Source of the DNA: Burkholderia glumae LMG 2196 = ATCC 33617 | Lineage (GTDB): Bacteria; Pseudomonadota; Gammaproteobacteria; Burkholderiales; Burkholderiaceae | Direction: 5' to 3' | Length of the DNA stretch: 64,000 bases | Assembly (NCBI RefSeq): GCF_000960995.1 | Contig: NZ_CP009434.1 | Coordinates: 1,054,001-1,118,000 of the forward strand | Shown here: in pieces, positions 63,230-64,000 of the stretch | Numbering within the stretch: the first letter of the stretch is position 1 | How the letters are laid out: each line of letters begins with the position of its first letter | Notes under the pieces: generated by a model | Told to the model about the DNA's origin: nothing | The model's input: only the letters and a program-made list of their open reading frames with translations | The model's database searches: none | Position numbers and translations under genes: made by a program

Positions 63230-64000
63230 TCAGCCGCCGGCCTGATCGGCGCGCGCGAAGATATCCCAGCTCGCCATGAACAGCGCGGCCACCAGCGGCC
63301 CGATCACGAAGCCGTTGATGCCGAACAGCGCCATGCCGCCGAGCGTCGAGATCAGCACGACCCAGTCCGGCATCTTGGTGTCCTTGCCGACCAGGATCGG
63401 GCGCAGCAGGTTGTCGACGAGGCCGATCACGCCGACGCAGAACACGACCAGGATCACGCATTTCCAGATCTGGCCGGTCACCGCGAAATAGACCGCGGCC
63501 GGCGCCCACACGAGCCCCGCGCCGATCGCCGGCAGCAGCGACAGGAACGCCATCAGCGAGCCCCACAGCAGCGCACCCTCGATGCCGAGAATCCAGAAGA
63601 TCACGCCGCCCAGCGCGCCCTGCACGAGCGCGACGGCGATGTTGCCCTTCACGGTGGCGCGCACCACCGTCGTGAACTTGCTCAGCAGCAGGTGCTTGTG
63701 GTCCTCGTCGAGCGGCAGCGCGCGGCGTACACGGCGGCCGATCTCGCCGCCGTCGCGCAGCAGGAAGAACACCAGATAGAGCATGACGCCGAAGCTGACC
63801 ACGAACTGGAACGTGTTCTGGCCGATGCTGAACGCCTGCGTGGCCACGAACTGGCTGATCGCCGCCGCGCCGTCGGTCAGCTTCTTCTGGATGCCGGCGA
63901 TGTCGGCCAGCCCGTAGCTGTGCAGCACGCGCTGCAGCGAGGTCGGCAGCGCATGCACGACCTGCTGCAGATAGAGCGTCATGTTCGGCTGCGAGGTCTT
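63230..64000 (-). CDS. AI-2E family transporter (PerM-like), partial
   Basis: C-terminal part of about 257 residues; the frame stays open to the window edge, so the N-terminus lies beyond 64000. Four or more membrane helices are visible with the family patterns FFLLRDGGEIGRRV, VALVQGALGGVIFWILGI and LLRPILVGKDTKMPDWVVLIS. Family members export autoinducer-2 or other small molecules, or act as Na+/H+ antiporters. It is convergent with the small secreted protein gene. Confidence 0.88.
   Translation of the reverse strand, partial: KTSQPNMTLYLQQVVHALPTSLQRVLHSYGLADIAGIQKKLTDGAAAISQFVATQAFSIGQNTFQFVVSFGVMLYLVFFLLRDGGEIGRRVRRALPLDEDHKHLLLSKFTTVVRATVKGNIAVALVQGALGGVIFWILGIEGALLWGSLMAFLSLLPAIGAGLVWAPAAVYFAVTGQIWKCVILVVFCVGVIGLVDNLLRPILVGKDTKMPDWVVLISTLGGMALFGINGFVIGPLVAALFMASWDIFARADQAGG

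Overview
The window is about 64 kb of very GC-rich DNA (strong G/C at third codon positions, dense genes, long antisense shadow ORFs) and reads as a Burkholderia chromosome, most likely Burkholderia sensu stricto. The pointers are a cyoABCD operon without cyoE, a wsp chemosensory operon headed by a receiver-kinase hybrid instead of WspR, LysR-flanked catabolic operons, and a large RebB (R-body) locus. I cannot assign a species. No tRNA, rRNA, insertion sequence, prophage or CRISPR array was seen.

Layout. 0.1-4.1 kb: cytochrome bo3 ubiquinol oxidase operon cyoABCD, closed by a bidirectional terminator. 4.1-7.4 kb: an orphan small gene, an OmpR/EnvZ-type two-component pair and a HIT protein. 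7.5-12.5 kb: envelope functions (PLD-family lipoprotein, DUF445 membrane protein, CPA1 Na+/H+ antiporter). 12.8-15.9 kb: a ThDP-dependent acetolactate-synthase-like enzyme with an aldehyde dehydrogenase. 16.4-27.4 kb: the Wsp surface-sensing operon (wspHRR-like, wspA-F, mostly translationally coupled) followed by a triple-PAS LuxR regulator. 27.6-29.5 kb: CsbD protein, then a fluoride riboswitch controlling a CLC-F type fluoride exporter. 29.5-31.8 kb: LysR regulator divergent from an FAD monooxygenase. 32.1-36.4 kb: a probable operon of a 47-codon ORF, metallophosphoesterase, MFS permease, ArsB-like permease and a small DMT protein. 36.5-40.9 kb (minus strand): CPBP protease homologue, ABC exporter preceded by a tiny ORF with its own promoter, and an OsmC protein. 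41.1-48.0 kb: LysR regulator divergent from a six-gene operon (acyl-CoA dehydrogenase, APH-type kinase, histidine phosphatase, two SDRs, MDR reductase) that looks like a split version of the ACAD10/11-type hydroxyacyl-CoA pathway. 48.0-52.0 kb (minus): small secreted and membrane proteins, an epoxide hydrolase, and a three-gene set (DUF1906, small helical protein, lipoprotein).

52.5-59.6 kb is the most unusual part: six tandem RebB genes, three divergent RebB-like genes, two unrecognised genes and a regulator that fuses a degenerate sigma54-activator AAA+ domain to an AraC helix-turn-helix. This should encode R-bodies, the coiled protein ribbons known as killing or membrane-rupturing devices. 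A run of eleven Gs sits in its divergent promoter region.

59.7-64 kb: two Zur-like boxes exactly 100 bp apart and a ZnuD-type zinc TonB receptor, a small secreted protein, and an AI-2E family permease that runs off the right edge.

Family assignments rest on motifs and remembered family features read by eye. No database search was run.
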